Part shown: positions 34,314-43,692 of the stretch, in pieces
Layout of the letters: every line of letters starts with the position of its first letter
How positions within the stretch are numbered: position 1 is the first letter of the stretch
From: Bradyrhizobium forestalis
GTDB lineage: Bacteria > Pseudomonadota > Alphaproteobacteria > Rhizobiales > Xanthobacteraceae
NCBI RefSeq assembly: GCF_002795245.1
Contig: NZ_PGVG01000019.1
Coordinates: 78,466 to 142,465, forward strand
Length of the DNA stretch: 64,000 nt
Direction of reading: 5' to 3'
Notes under the pieces: model-generated
Databases searched by the model: none
Told to the model about the DNA's origin: nothing
Seen by the model: the letters and a program-made list of their open reading frames with translations, nothing else
Translations under genes and position numbers: made by a program

Positions 34314-34955
34314 TCAAGGGTACATCCGCGACTTGGACCATTTCTGGCCGGCCGCGTCACGGCGAAATTCGATGCGGTCGTGCAGGCGGAACGGGCGGTC
34401 GTGCCAGAACTCGATACGCAAGGGCGTGATGCGCCAGCCGCTCCAGCCCGGCGGCCGCGGCACTTCGCCGATGACGTATTTGGCCGCAACCTTGGCGATG
34501 GCCTGCTCGAAAGCGAAGCGGCTCTCCAGCTCTTGCGACTGCTTGCTCGCCCAGGCGCCGATCTGGGCCTGCTTGGGGCGGGTGGCGAAATAGGCGTCGG
34601 CCTCTGCGTCGGTCACCGGTGTCACGTTGCCGCGGATGCGGACCTGACGCCGCAGCGACTTCCAGTGAAAAAGTAACGCTGCCTTAGGATTTGCGGCGAG
34701 TTCGCGGCCCTTCTGGCTGGCGATGTGGCTGTAGAAGACGAAACCTTCGGTATCGAAGCCCTTCATCAGCACCATGCGCACGTCAGGCAGCCCGTCAGGG
34801 TCGACGGTTGCGAGCGCCATGGCGTTCGGATCGTTCGGCTCGCTCTTGATCGCCTCGTTCAGCCAAGCCTCGAACAGCGCAAATGGCTCGTCGGCAGCGG
34901 TGAAATCACCGGATGTTAAGGGTGTCTGGTGTTTCATCGAGGTCGTGTCGGTCAT
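34314..34955 (-). CDS. pdxH: Pyridoxamine 5'-phosphate oxidase
   Basis: 213 residues from the ATG at 34955 (MTDTTSMKHQTPL). FMN- and substrate-binding blocks are in place: NAMALATVDPDGLPDVRMVL, KGFDTEGFVFYSHIASQKGR, AALLFHWKSLRRQVRIRG, QIGAWASKQSQEL and the C-terminal GWRITPLRIEFWHDRPFRLH, ending RDAAGQKWSKSRMYP. The enzyme oxidises pyridoxine or pyridoxamine phosphate to pyridoxal phosphate with O2. The last residues read RMYP where RLxP is usual. It is first in a possible pdxH-SDR-methyltransferase unit, divergent from the surface-antigen-like gene. Confidence 0.95.
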   Translation of the reverse strand: MTDTTSMKHQTPLTSGDFTAADEPFALFEAWLNEAIKSEPNDPNAMALATVDPDGLPDVRMVLMKGFDTEGFVFYSHIASQKGRELAANPKAALLFHWKSLRRQVRIRGNVTPVTDAEADAYFATRPKQAQIGAWASKQSQELESRFAFEQAIAKVAAKYVIGEVPRPPGWSGWRITPLRIEFWHDRPFRLHDRIEFRRDAAGQKWSKSRMYP

Positions 34956-35068
34956 GTCTGGAGTCCGAGTTGCGTCCCGCGGCCCAAAACGCATTGTTGT
35001 CCGCTACCGCCCTATATAGGGCATGGGGACGCGTTGGCCTATCGACGATCCGGCCATCCGGCGTCGTC

Positions 35069-35476
35069 ATGACGATGATTCTGATCGGGGTTGGTGCCGG
35101 GGGGTGCAGCTTTTCCCGCAACGACAGCAGCGCCTACGCCAAGGCCGACGACAGCGACCTCACCGGCTCGATCGCGCGGCCGGCGAAGGACGCCCCCCCG
35201 ACCGAGACCGATCTCGCCTTCACCCGCAACGCCGCCTCCGACGTCCTCAGCAAGGGCGACAAGGATTCCAGCCAGCATTGGGAGAATCCGGAGACCGGCG
35301 CGCGCGGCTCGGTGACGCCGATCGCCCAGTCCTATGCCGCCGAGGACGGACGCAAATGCCGCGACTTCCTGGCAAGCTACGTCAACGGCAGCACCGAAAG
35401 CTGGCTCCAGGGCGCCGGCTGCCAAAGCAGCCGTGGCCGTTGGGAGATTCATACGCTAAAGCCGTGGCGGAGCTAG
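35069..35476 (+). CDS. Surface-antigen-like lipoprotein (RT0821/Lpp0805 type)
   Basis: 135 residues from the ATG at 35069; ATG 35075 is also possible and the true start is uncertain. A short hydrophobic segment ends in GAGGCSFSRN, a plausible lipobox Cys. The mature part is polar (SSAYAKADDSDLTGSIARPA) and its C-terminal half, WENPETGARGSVTPIAQSYA then CRDFLASYVNGSTESWLQGA, is the 17-kDa-surface-antigen-type domain without the glycine zipper. It is probably an outer-membrane lipoprotein. No catalytic residues. It stands alone, divergent from pdxH. Confidence 0.75.
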   Translation: MTMILIGVGAGGCSFSRNDSSAYAKADDSDLTGSIARPAKDAPPTETDLAFTRNAASDVLSKGDKDSSQHWENPETGARGSVTPIAQSYAAEDGRKCRDFLASYVNGSTESWLQGAGCQSSRGRWEIHTLKPWRS

Positions 35477-35582
35477 CTTCAGCGCGCTCCTAGTTGCAAA
35501 AATGCCACTCTCTTCCCACATGACCGGCAGGTGGGGCGGGGAGCCCTTTGAACAATTCGATTTCTTGAAGGAGACGTGACGA

Positions 35583-36545
35583 ATGCGCGACCCCTATGAG
35601 GTCTTGGGGGTGCCGCGGAGCGCCAGCGCTGCCGCGATCAAAAGCGCCTATCGCAAGCTGGCCAAGAAGCACCATCCGGACAGCAACAAGGGTGACCCGA
35701 AGGCGGCCGAGCGCTTCGCCGAGATCAACTCGGCCAACGAGATCCTCGGCGACGAGGACAAGCGCAAGCAGTTCGACCGTGGCGAGATCGACGCCGAGGG
35801 CAAGCCGCGCTTCCAGGGCTTTCCGGGTGGCGGCGGCCCACGCGGCCGCACGGGGCCTGGCGGGTTCGAGAGCTATACGTTCCGGAGCGGCGGTGCGGGC
35901 GGCCCGGGCGGCGGCGCGTTCGAGGATATCCTCAACAGTATGTTCGGCGGCGGAATGCGCGGCGCGCGCCCCGGGGCCGGCGGCGGCGCCCAGTTCGAGT
36001 TCGACACCGGCGGCATTGGGCTCGATCTCGATGTCAACGTTGCCATGTCCGTCTCGCTGGAGGAGTCGGCCAAGGGAGGCGAGAAGCGCGTCCGGCTGCC
36101 GACGGGCAAGGAGCTCAACGTCAAGATTCCGGCCGGCGTCACCGAAGGCCAGCAGATTCGGCTCCGCGGGCAGGGCGAGAGCGCGCATGGCCATCCGCCC
36201 GGCGATCTCCTGATCACCATCAACATCGCGCCGCACCCGTTCTTCAAGGTCGAGGGCACCGACCTCAGGATCGACCTGCCGGTCACGCTTTACGAGGCGG
36301 TGCTCGGCGGCAAGGTCCGCGTGCCCACCCTCGGCAATGCTGTGGAGCTCTCGGTCCCCAAGAACACCTCCAGCGGCCGGACCTTCCGCCTCAAGGGCAA
36401 GGGGCTGCCGAAAGCCGGTGGAACCGGGGATCTCTTCGTGACCATCAGGATTATGCTACCGGACGGGAACGACACAGAGCTTGAGGCATTGATGGAGAAA
36501 TGGCGGGACCAACATCCCTACAATCCGCGTAGCGGGCTCGGCTAG
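35583..36545 (+). CDS. DnaJ-family co-chaperone (CbpA-like)
   Basis: 320 residues. A J domain (1-66, HPD at 31-33, DPYEVLGVPRSASAAAIKSA) is followed by a long Gly/Phe region (FPGGGGPRGRTGPGGFESYT to about 140) and the C-terminal substrate-binding beta domains (SVSLEESAKGGEKRVRLPTG, GVTEGQQIRLRGQG, DLRIDLPVTLYEAVLGGKVR, GRTFRLKGKGLP). The zinc-finger repeats of DnaJ are absent, so this is a class II J-protein like CbpA, which stimulates DnaK. A GAAGGAG ribosome site precedes it. Its leader shows no clear ROSE-type thermometer. Confidence 0.93.
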   Translation: MRDPYEVLGVPRSASAAAIKSAYRKLAKKHHPDSNKGDPKAAERFAEINSANEILGDEDKRKQFDRGEIDAEGKPRFQGFPGGGGPRGRTGPGGFESYTFRSGGAGGPGGGAFEDILNSMFGGGMRGARPGAGGGAQFEFDTGGIGLDLDVNVAMSVSLEESAKGGEKRVRLPTGKELNVKIPAGVTEGQQIRLRGQGESAHGHPPGDLLITINIAPHPFFKVEGTDLRIDLPVTLYEAVLGGKVRVPTLGNAVELSVPKNTSSGRTFRLKGKGLPKAGGTGDLFVTIRIMLPDGNDTELEALMEKWRDQHPYNPRSGLG

Positions 36546-36937
36546 CATACGATCCGGACCCGGAGGACCGCGCCGTTAGCGCAAAGTGCAACAGCGGTTT
36601 TCGTGCCAAACAAGAGGGCGCTATCCGAGGCCAACCTCGACGATCGGAGCATTCTCTTCCCGAAAGGATGATGCTCAACATACGCCTGAAGCGCATTGCG
36701 CTTCGACGCTGACGTTTGAGACGTGTCGGCTGTCCGGCGGGACAGCCGACAAAAAGGTGCGGCCTCGAGAGGGGGACCAGCGCGGTACCAAAAACCCCAA
36801 TCGAGGCCGCCCGCGTCGATCGGCGGATCGAACGCCACTCATAATCGCGTGAACACCCGGTGCGATAATGAGACGCGTCGATGTCCTGATTCCAAATTTT
36901 CGATGACGGAATCTGGGCACCGCGCCTGTGCAGTTGT
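36546..36937. other. Gene-free stretch with tandem hairpins
   Basis: No supported gene in 390 bases. Two strong stems stand side by side: GTCGGCTGTCC (36725-36735) with GGACAGCCGAC (36740-36750), an 11-bp perfect stem with a 4-base loop; and GCGGCCTCGA (36759-36768) with TCGAGGCCGC (36801-36810), a 10-bp perfect stem whose interior can pair GGGG (from 36771) with CCCC (36795-36798). Upstream, GAGCAT...ATGCTC near 36653-36678 resembles a degenerate genome palindrome. Could be a structured RNA or repeat relic. Confidence 0.6.
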
Positions 36938-37708
36938 CTAGGTGCCGTTTTTCTCTGCTTGGTCGTAGACGGCCTGCGCCACCCGAGTCAGCCGCTCGCG
37001 ATCACTGCTGCCGCTGACGACGTAGCCGACGCCGCGCTCGGCCCAGAACAGCGCGCCGTCCTTGTCCGTTTTGGCGTAGCGCATTTGCGTTGCACCATTC
37101 TCGGTCTTCGCGGAGTAGATCGTGTACCGCTCGCCCGAGGCGCCCTCGTACATCAGGAACGACGCCGGACCGTTCGGTCCCGGCAGGAGCCGGCCGCCGA
37201 CCAGCTTCAGTCCGCTCGCCTCCAGGTTCGGTGCGAACACGGTCCAGCCGCAGCGTCGGGTCAGCCAGGCTTGCAAATGGTCGCGCTCGCTGCCGCCGAC
37301 CTCGACGGGGTGGCGGACCTCGACGACATAAAGGCGATGGGCGTCGAGCGCGTCCGCCGTAAAGCTCTGGAAGGTCGAGGGCGTGTTGGCGGCACCATGC
37401 GCGACCCAGCCGGCCGTGCCGCCGGCGACGAAAGCAACCAGCACGGCCGCGGCGGCGCCATAGAGCCATTGCCGCGGGCGGCGCTCCAGCCGCTCCAGCT
37501 CCAACCGTGCCGGCACCGGTTCCTGGGCAACGGCATCGTAGCGGGCGTGCAGCATCTCAGCCATGGCACGCCAGGACTGCACGCGCTCGGCCTCGTCGGG
37601 ATGGGCGGCAAGAAAGGCCTCGACGTCGGTGCTGCGCTCGGCCGGCAGCTCGTCGTCGACATAGGCGTGCAGTTCGTCCTCGGTCACTGGGATCTTGCGG
37701 TCGTTCAT
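36938..37708 (-). CDS. Membrane anti-sigma factor
   Basis: 256 residues from the ATG at 37708. The N-terminal cytosolic part (VTEDELHAYVDDELPAERST, then VEAFLAAHPDEAERV) is the anti-sigma domain of the non-zinc type: the HxxxCxxC motif is missing. A single membrane helix (AAAAVLVAFVAGGTAGWVAH) leads to a periplasmic domain with one Cys (LTRRCGWTVFAPNLEASGLK) and YTIYSAKTENGATQ. It should hold the ECF sigma factor at the membrane until a stress is sensed. It lies 105 bases downstream of the sigma gene on the same strand. Confidence 0.9.
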   Translation of the reverse strand: MNDRKIPVTEDELHAYVDDELPAERSTDVEAFLAAHPDEAERVQSWRAMAEMLHARYDAVAQEPVPARLELERLERRPRQWLYGAAAAVLVAFVAGGTAGWVAHGAANTPSTFQSFTADALDAHRLYVVEVRHPVEVGGSERDHLQAWLTRRCGWTVFAPNLEASGLKLVGGRLLPGPNGPASFLMYEGASGERYTIYSAKTENGATQMRYAKTDKDGALFWAERGVGYVVSGSSDRERLTRVAQAVYDQAEKNGT

Positions 37709-37813
37709 ATCGGTCGTCTCTGGCTCTGCGGCCCAAAAAATCGTTCGTGGCTCAACTTCGCTCGCGTCCTCGGCAGTCTGCGGGCGCACGACACGCGATG
37801 CATCATTCCGTCC

Positions 37814-38350
37814 TCATTTCACCCGCCTGAGCGCCGGGCGCTCGCCCTCCAGCGAGGCTTTGACGTGGGCCCTGGCGCGCGCCAGGCGCGACATCACGGT
37901 GCCGATCGGCACGCCCTGGATGTCGGCGACCTCGCGATAGCTCATGCCTTCCAGCATCACCAGCAGCAGCACCGAACGCTGTTCCTCGACGAGGGTGGCC
38001 AGCGCCTTCTCGATGTCGCGTCCTTCGGCCTCGGTCCCGCTGGCATCCGGGTTGTTCTCCGTCAGCGGCATGAATTGCGGGCGCCTTGCCAGCGAGCGCC
38101 GCCGGTTCTTGTTGAGGTTGGTCAGGATCGTATAGAGCCAGCTCCTGACGTCGCCTCCGAGAAACAATCGCTCCGAACGGAGCGCGCGCACCAAGGTGTC
38201 CTGCACCAGATCGTCGGCCGCATCCGCATCGCGCGTGAGCGCGCGGGCATAGCGGCGCAACGCCGGGATCATGGCTTCCACACTCTGGCGAAACGCATTC
38301 ATTGCGGTCTTGATGTCCCCAGCGTTCGGCGCGAGCGCCTCAACCATCAT
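37814..38350 (-). CDS. ECF sigma factor
   Basis: 178 residues from the ATG at 38350; an ATG at 38302 (MNAFRQSVEAMIPALRRYAR) starts at the conserved core and may be the true one. Region 2 (ADAADDLVQDTLVRALRSER, SWLYTILTNLNKNRRR) binds the -10 element and region 4 (EGMSYREVADIQGVPIGTVM, SRLARARAHVK) the -35. It pairs with the downstream anti-sigma gene. A GGAAT-N16-TGTT motif at 38375-38351 on the same strand would fit an ECF-type autoregulated promoter only if the later start is used, which is inference. Confidence 0.92.
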   Translation of the reverse strand: MMVEALAPNAGDIKTAMNAFRQSVEAMIPALRRYARALTRDADAADDLVQDTLVRALRSERLFLGGDVRSWLYTILTNLNKNRRRSLARRPQFMPLTENNPDASGTEAEGRDIEKALATLVEEQRSVLLLVMLEGMSYREVADIQGVPIGTVMSRLARARAHVKASLEGERPALRRVK

Positions 38351-38475
38351 AACACCCGAACGGAACGGCTATTCCGGCACTCGAAACAGCGTTAACGCCG
38401 CGGATTAGGGCTGTACCGCAGGGGAGGGCTGGTGTACCTCCAGACCTCAACGAGAGCTCGACGGGACGTTCAAAA

Positions 38476-39291
38476 ATGGCGCAGAATTCAGGTCTGATGC
38501 AGGGCAAGCGCGGGGTGATCCTCGGCGTTGCCAACAACCGCTCGATCGCCTGGGGCATCGCCAAGGCATGCCATGCCGCGGGTGCCGAGCTCGCCTTCAC
38601 CTACCAGGGCGATGCGCTGAAGAAGCGCGTCGAGCCGCTTGCCGCCGAGATCGGCGGTCTCGTGCTCGGTCATTGCGACGTAACTGATGCCGCGACCATC
38701 GATGCCGCGTTCGCGGTGCTAAAGGAGAAGTGGGGCAAGATCGACTTCCTGGTGCATGCGATCGCCTATGGCGAGCAGCTCGACGGCCGCTACGTCGACA
38801 CCACGCAGGAGAATTTTTCGAAGTCGATGCTGATCTCCTGCTATTCGTTCACGGCCGTGGCGCAACGCGCCGAGAAGCTGATGACGGACGGCGGCTCGCT
38901 GATCACGCTCTCCTATTACGGCGCCGAGAAGTGGATGCCGCATTACAACGTGATGGGTGTGGCCAAGGCGGCGCTGGAAGCCAGCGTGCGCTATCTCGCC
39001 GCCGATCTCGGCGAGAAGAACATCCGCGTCAACGCGATCTCGGCGGGGCCGATCAAGACGCTCGCCGCCTCCGGCATCGGCGATTTCCGCTATATCCTGA
39101 AGTGGAACGAATATAACGCGCCGATGCGGCGCAACGTCTCGACCGAAGACGTCGGCGGCAGCGCGCTGTATTTCCTCTCCGACCTCTCGCGCGGCGTCAC
39201 CGGCGAGGTGCATCATGTCGATTCCGGCTACCACGTGCTGGGCATGAAGCGCCCGGACGCGCCTGACATCTCGCTGAGTGGCAAGGATTAA
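38476..39291 (+). CDS. fabI: Enoyl-ACP reductase (NADH)
   Basis: 271 residues. The FabI form of SDR: GVILGVANNRSIAWGIAKAC for NADH, LGHCDVTDAATID, FLVHAIAY, and the catalytic pair Tyr157 and Lys164 in HYNVMGVAKAALE (Y-x6-K). SAGPIKTLAASGIGDF is the substrate-flap region. The enzyme does the last step of each fatty-acid elongation cycle and is the target of triclosan-type inhibitors. It leads a same-strand run with the phosphatase and chorismate synthase genes. Confidence 0.97.
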   Translation: MAQNSGLMQGKRGVILGVANNRSIAWGIAKACHAAGAELAFTYQGDALKKRVEPLAAEIGGLVLGHCDVTDAATIDAAFAVLKEKWGKIDFLVHAIAYGEQLDGRYVDTTQENFSKSMLISCYSFTAVAQRAEKLMTDGGSLITLSYYGAEKWMPHYNVMGVAKAALEASVRYLAADLGEKNIRVNAISAGPIKTLAASGIGDFRYILKWNEYNAPMRRNVSTEDVGGSALYFLSDLSRGVTGEVHHVDSGYHVLGMKRPDAPDISLSGKD

Positions 39292-39303
39292 CTTTCAGCC
39301 GAC

Positions 39304-39903
39304 ATGCCGGTGCCCACGATCTACTTCCTTCGCCATGGCGAGACCGAGTGGAACGCGCTCGGCCGGCTCCAGGGCACCAAGGACGTCCCGCTGAACGCAC
39401 GCGGCCGTGGTCAGGCGGTGCACGCTGCCGGCGTTCTGGCTGATCTGTTCAAGCGCGACGGCAGGGACAGAGCGGCGCTGCCCTACGTGTCGAGCCCGCT
39501 CGGGCGTGCGCGTCAGACCATGGAGCTCGCGCGCGGCAAGCTCGAGCTGCGGCCTGCCGACTATTCCCTCGACGACCGCCTGCGCGAGATCGGTTATGGT
39601 GTCTGGGAGGGGCTGACGCTGGCGGAAAGCGAGGCCTCGGATCCCGATGTCTATGCAAGGCGCCTCGCCGACAAATGGACGGTGGCGCCAAGCGGCGGCG
39701 AGACCTATGCCGCCGTGCAGCTGCGTATGCTCGACTGGTACGAGTCGGTTCTGGTCGATACCGTCACGGTCGCCCACGGCGGCACCTGCCGGGCCCTGAT
39801 GGTGGCCTTGGGGCTCGAGACCCCCGCCACCGCCGCCGAGCTCTATATCGAGCAGGGCGCCGTCTACGTGTTCCGCGACGGGCGGCTGGAGAAGTTTAGC
39901 TAA
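39304..39903 (+). CDS. Histidine phosphatase family protein
   Basis: 199 residues starting 13 bases after fabI. The phosphohistidine motif IYFLRHGETEW (RHG) is at the N-terminus, with the second His in VTVAHGGTCRALM and Arg in SPLGRARQTMEL. This is a complete branch-1 (phosphoglycerate-mutase-like) phosphatase; the size suggests a phosphatase rather than a glycolytic mutase. The substrate is unknown. Likely co-transcribed with fabI. Confidence 0.92.
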   Translation: MPVPTIYFLRHGETEWNALGRLQGTKDVPLNARGRGQAVHAAGVLADLFKRDGRDRAALPYVSSPLGRARQTMELARGKLELRPADYSLDDRLREIGYGVWEGLTLAESEASDPDVYARRLADKWTVAPSGGETYAAVQLRMLDWYESVLVDTVTVAHGGTCRALMVALGLETPATAAELYIEQGAVYVFRDGRLEKFS

Positions 39904-39910
39904 TTCCATC

Positions 39911-39962
39911 CCGTCATCTCGAGATTCCGGGTTCTATGCTGCGCATCGCCCCGGAATGACGG
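39911..39962. repeat. Palindromic repeat, short form of the CATTCCGGGGCG family
   Basis: CCGTCAT and ATTCCGGG at the left are mirrored by CGCATCGCCCCGGAATGACG at the right. A 52-bp version of the elements at 26117 and 45553, between the phosphatase and aroC. Confidence 0.75.
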
Positions 39963-40048
39963 GAACAGGGTTGAATGCCGTGGCCCTCGGGGCTACGACG
40001 TTGACATACAACGTTTATGTAAAGAGTAAGCACAGGCGACAGCCAAGC

Positions 40049-41137
<1,089 letters not shown>

Positions 41138-41143
41138 CTTCTT

Positions 41144-41263
41144 CACCTCTCCCGTAAGGAGAGGTCGGATCGCATCGAAGATGCGATCCGGGTGAGGGGT
41201 TACAGACTCCACGGTCTGCCGCGGCCCCATATCAATCCGACCTCTCCCCGACGGGGAGAGGTG
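41144..41263. repeat. Palindromic repeat with CACCTCTCCC ends
   Basis: The left end CACCTCTCCCGTAAGGAGAG and the right end CTCTCCCCGACGGGGAGAGG are inverted; the inside has GGATCGCATCGAAGATGCGATC. Related in design to 27199, 57937 and 63737. Directly after aroC, perhaps serving as its terminator. Confidence 0.8.
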
Positions 41264-41332
41264 AACCTCCCGTCGCGGCACTAGCTCTCCGAGCAGCTTG
41301 ACGGGCCCACAACTTCGTCCGCAAATGCGGAC

Positions 41333-42523
41333 ATGAACAGCTTCCAGTTCCAGCGCATCTCCAACTGGCTGATCGACGGCGCCTGGTCGTCGGTGGAGCC
41401 GGCCGAGATGATCGCAGATTTCTGCGAACGTCTGGTCGCGGCCGGCCTGCCGCTGTGGCGGTTCGGCATCTTCATCCGCACACTGCATCCGGAAATCTTC
41501 GGCCGCAACTTCATCTGGAAGCAGGGCGAGGACGTCGAAATCGGCAGCGTCGATTTCGAGATCCTGGAGACCCCCGAATTCGCCCGCAGCCCGCTCCGCG
41601 TCGTGTTCGAGCAGGGGCTGGAGGTCAGGGGGCGCGCGAACGATCCCGACGGCAAGCGTTTTCCGTTTCTCGACGACATGCGCGCTGAAGGCGCGACCGA
41701 CTATATTGCGGTGCCGGTGCCGTTTCTCGATGGTTCCATCCACGCGACGAGCTGGATCACGCAGCATCCCGGCGGCTTCAGCGACGACGACATTGCGGCG
41801 ATCCGGGCCATCATTGCGCCGCTTGCGCGCGTCAGCGAGATCATCAGCCTGCGCCGTACCGCCGAGATGCTGCTCGACACCTATGTCGGCAACCGCGCCG
41901 GCGCGCGCATCCTCGGCGGCCAGATCCGCCGTGGCCATACCGACACCATGCAGGCGGCGATCTGGCTCTCGGACCTGCGCGGCTTTACTGCGCTGTCGGA
42001 CCGGCTGCCGGCCGAGACCGTGGTCGAGATCCTCAACGGATATTTCGACTGCCAGGTCACCGCGATCCGGGGCCATGGCGGCGAGGTGCTGAAGTTCATG
42101 GGCGACGGCCTGCTTGCGGTGTTCCCGATCGATGAATATGTCGGAGATGCCGCCCATGTCTGCGCGCGGGTGCTGGAGGCGGCGCGCGAATCCCGCGCCA
42201 GCGTCGAGGCGCTGGCGCACCCGGTCGGCGACGCCGTCGAGCGTTTCCGCTTCGGCGTCGCGCTGCATGTCGGCAACATTCTCTATGGCAATATCGGCGG
42301 CGGCAACCGCCTCGACTTCACCTGTATCGGCCCCGCCGTCAACCTTGCCGCAAGGCTGGAGAAGATCACAGCTCGCCTGGGGCGGACTGTCGTCGCCTCG
42401 GAAGGTTTTGCCAATGTCTGCCGCCACGATTGGCACGAGCTCGGCGAATTTCCGATCGCGGGGTTTTCCAAGGCGCAGCGTGTGTATGGGCTCGCCGAGG
42501 AGACACCGGTGGTAATGGCTTGA
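41333..42523 (+). CDS. Class III adenylate/guanylate cyclase
   Basis: 396 residues. An N-terminal region (1-185) of GAF-like character (FERLVAAGLPLWRFGI-type, ATDYIAVPVPFLDGSIHATS) precedes a complete class III cyclase domain. Metal ligands Asp214 (IWLSDLRGFTALSDR) and Asp258 (KFMGDGLLAVF) are intact, and the transition-state Asn lies in IGPAVNLAARLEKI. So it should make cAMP or cGMP; the residues deciding the base were not resolved by eye. Soluble. A signal sensed by the N-domain probably gates it. Confidence 0.9.
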   Translation: MNSFQFQRISNWLIDGAWSSVEPAEMIADFCERLVAAGLPLWRFGIFIRTLHPEIFGRNFIWKQGEDVEIGSVDFEILETPEFARSPLRVVFEQGLEVRGRANDPDGKRFPFLDDMRAEGATDYIAVPVPFLDGSIHATSWITQHPGGFSDDDIAAIRAIIAPLARVSEIISLRRTAEMLLDTYVGNRAGARILGGQIRRGHTDTMQAAIWLSDLRGFTALSDRLPAETVVEILNGYFDCQVTAIRGHGGEVLKFMGDGLLAVFPIDEYVGDAAHVCARVLEAARESRASVEALAHPVGDAVERFRFGVALHVGNILYGNIGGGNRLDFTCIGPAVNLAARLEKITARLGRTVVASEGFANVCRHDWHELGEFPIAGFSKAQRVYGLAEETPVVMA

Positions 42524-42566
42524 CGCGCAATGAGCTGAATGTCGTTCATCGTCGCAAGACGAAGCG

Positions 42567-42872
42567 CTATTCCTCCGGCTCCGTCGTGAACAGCAGCGGA
42601 TAGCCCTTGGCGCGGCCGGCGTCGGTGGCGCGCGTGGCCTTGGTCTCGGCGACGTCTTTGGTGAATACGGCGACGACGCAGGCGCCAAGCTTGTGGGCGG
42701 TAATCATCACCTTGTAGGCCTGATCCTCGCTCATGCGGAACTCGGCCTTCAGCACCAAGGTGACGAACTCACGCGGCGTGTAGTCGTCGTTGATGAGGAT
42801 GACCTTGTGCAGCCGCGGCCGCTCGACCTTGGTCTTTGTCCTGCTTCTCGGCTTGGTGACGGCGTCGTTCAT
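42567..42872 (-). CDS. clpS: ATP-dependent Clp protease adaptor
   Basis: 101 residues. The core KVILINDDYTPREFVTLVLK, then VMITAHKLGACVVAVFTKDV and AETKATRATDAGRAKGYPLL, is ClpS, which docks on ClpA and delivers N-degron substrates. The substrate-pocket residues in NDDYT and the VMxTAHKxG helix are present. The extended N-terminus is basic. It follows the fluoride operon on the same strand after 44 bases but has no link to it by function. Confidence 0.95.
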   Translation of the reverse strand: MNDAVTKPRSRTKTKVERPRLHKVILINDDYTPREFVTLVLKAEFRMSEDQAYKVMITAHKLGACVVAVFTKDVAETKATRATDAGRAKGYPLLFTTEPEE

Positions 42873-42916
42873 TCCGCCTCCTGGACACGGCGGCTTTGGG
42901 TTCCCTGCCGCAGCGA

Positions 42917-43258
42917 TCAGCCCGCGGCCTTCGCACCATATTGCAGGACCTGCACCTTCTCCAAGGTGATCAAACCGCTCGACATCATGCCGTCCAGGAT
43001 GGGCAGGAATGCGTTGATGTTATCCTCGCTGTCGACGATCTCGATCAGCAGTGGCAGGTCTTCCGACAGTCGCAGGATCTTCGAGGTGTGCAGCCGGCTG
43101 GACTTGCCGAAGCCCATGGGACCGCGCAGCACGGTGGCGCCGGCCAGATGTCGCTCGCGCGCCGTCATCACGATCGCCTCATAGAGCGGCTTGCCGTCGA
43201 AATGGTCGCTCTCGCCGATGAAGATGCGCAGTAACACAGCCTGATCGGGGATTTGCAT
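42917..43258 (-). CDS. DUF190 protein of the CrcB operon
   Basis: 113 residues from the ATG at 43258, with AAGGAGCTGAG upstream, 2 bases after crcB. It matches DUF190: LLRIFIGESDHFDGKPLYEA, IVMTARERHLAGATVLRGPM, then GFGKSSRLHTSKILRLSEDL and PLLIEIVDSEDNINAFLPIL. The fold is a ferredoxin-like PII-related domain. DUF190 genes often accompany crcB, so a role in sensing or regulating fluoride export is likely but unproved. It is the last gene of the riboswitch-controlled operon. Confidence 0.9.
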   Translation of the reverse strand: MQIPDQAVLLRIFIGESDHFDGKPLYEAIVMTARERHLAGATVLRGPMGFGKSSRLHTSKILRLSEDLPLLIEIVDSEDNINAFLPILDGMMSSGLITLEKVQVLQYGAKAAG

Positions 43259-43260
43259 GC

Positions 43261-43686
43261 TCAGCTCCTTGTCAAGCGATTGTAGCGGCTCGCCATCATA
43301 TGCCCTGCCCATACCGACACCAGCCAGCAGATCACGGATGCCGCGACATAGGCGAGCGCCGTGTACTTCATGCCGCCGTGGAGCAGGCGGAAGGTCTCCA
43401 GGCTGAAGGCCGAGAAGGTGGTGTAGCCGCCGCAAAACCCGGTCATGACGAATTGTCGGTGCTCGGGCCGCGCCAGCACGCGGCCGTCGGGGCCGGTCAG
43501 CGTCGCGTAGAAGCCGATGATCAGGGAGCCGGTCGCGTTGATGAACAGCGTCGCAAAAGGAAAGCCCGGCCCGGTGTCGAGCGCGAGCCCGACCAGATAA
43601 CGCGTCAGCCCGCCGACGACGCTGCCGGCCGCAACCCAGGCGTAGAGCACGAAGCTGCGCCAGCGCTCGGCGGAAGGGGAGCTCAT
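43261..43686 (-). CDS. crcB: Fluoride channel CrcB/Fluc
   Basis: 141 residues, four membrane segments. GSVVGGLTRYLVGLALD, FPFATLFINATGSLIIGFYA and MTGFCGGYTTFSAFSLETF are the Fluc signatures, with the polar-track Asn (INATGS), the central Na+-site TM3 break region GFCGGYTTFSAFS and its two Phe. It works as a dual-topology dimer that lets fluoride leave the cell. With the second CrcB six bases upstream, a heterodimer of fixed opposite topology is likely. Confidence 0.94.
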   Translation of the reverse strand: MSSPSAERWRSFVLYAWVAAGSVVGGLTRYLVGLALDTGPGFPFATLFINATGSLIIGFYATLTGPDGRVLARPEHRQFVMTGFCGGYTTFSAFSLETFRLLHGGMKYTALAYVAASVICWLVSVWAGHMMASRYNRLTRS

Positions 43687-43692
43687 CAGCCT

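Noticed and set aside
35477..35582. ROSE-type RNA thermometer upstream of the DnaJ-like gene
   Set aside because: The CCCAC/GTGGG pair lies away from the ribosome site GAAGGAG, which is not masked.
36725..36750. 11-bp hairpin as a terminator of the DnaJ-like gene
   Set aside because: It is 180 bases past the stop and is followed by A-runs on the plus strand, not T-runs, so it does not fit an intrinsic terminator there.
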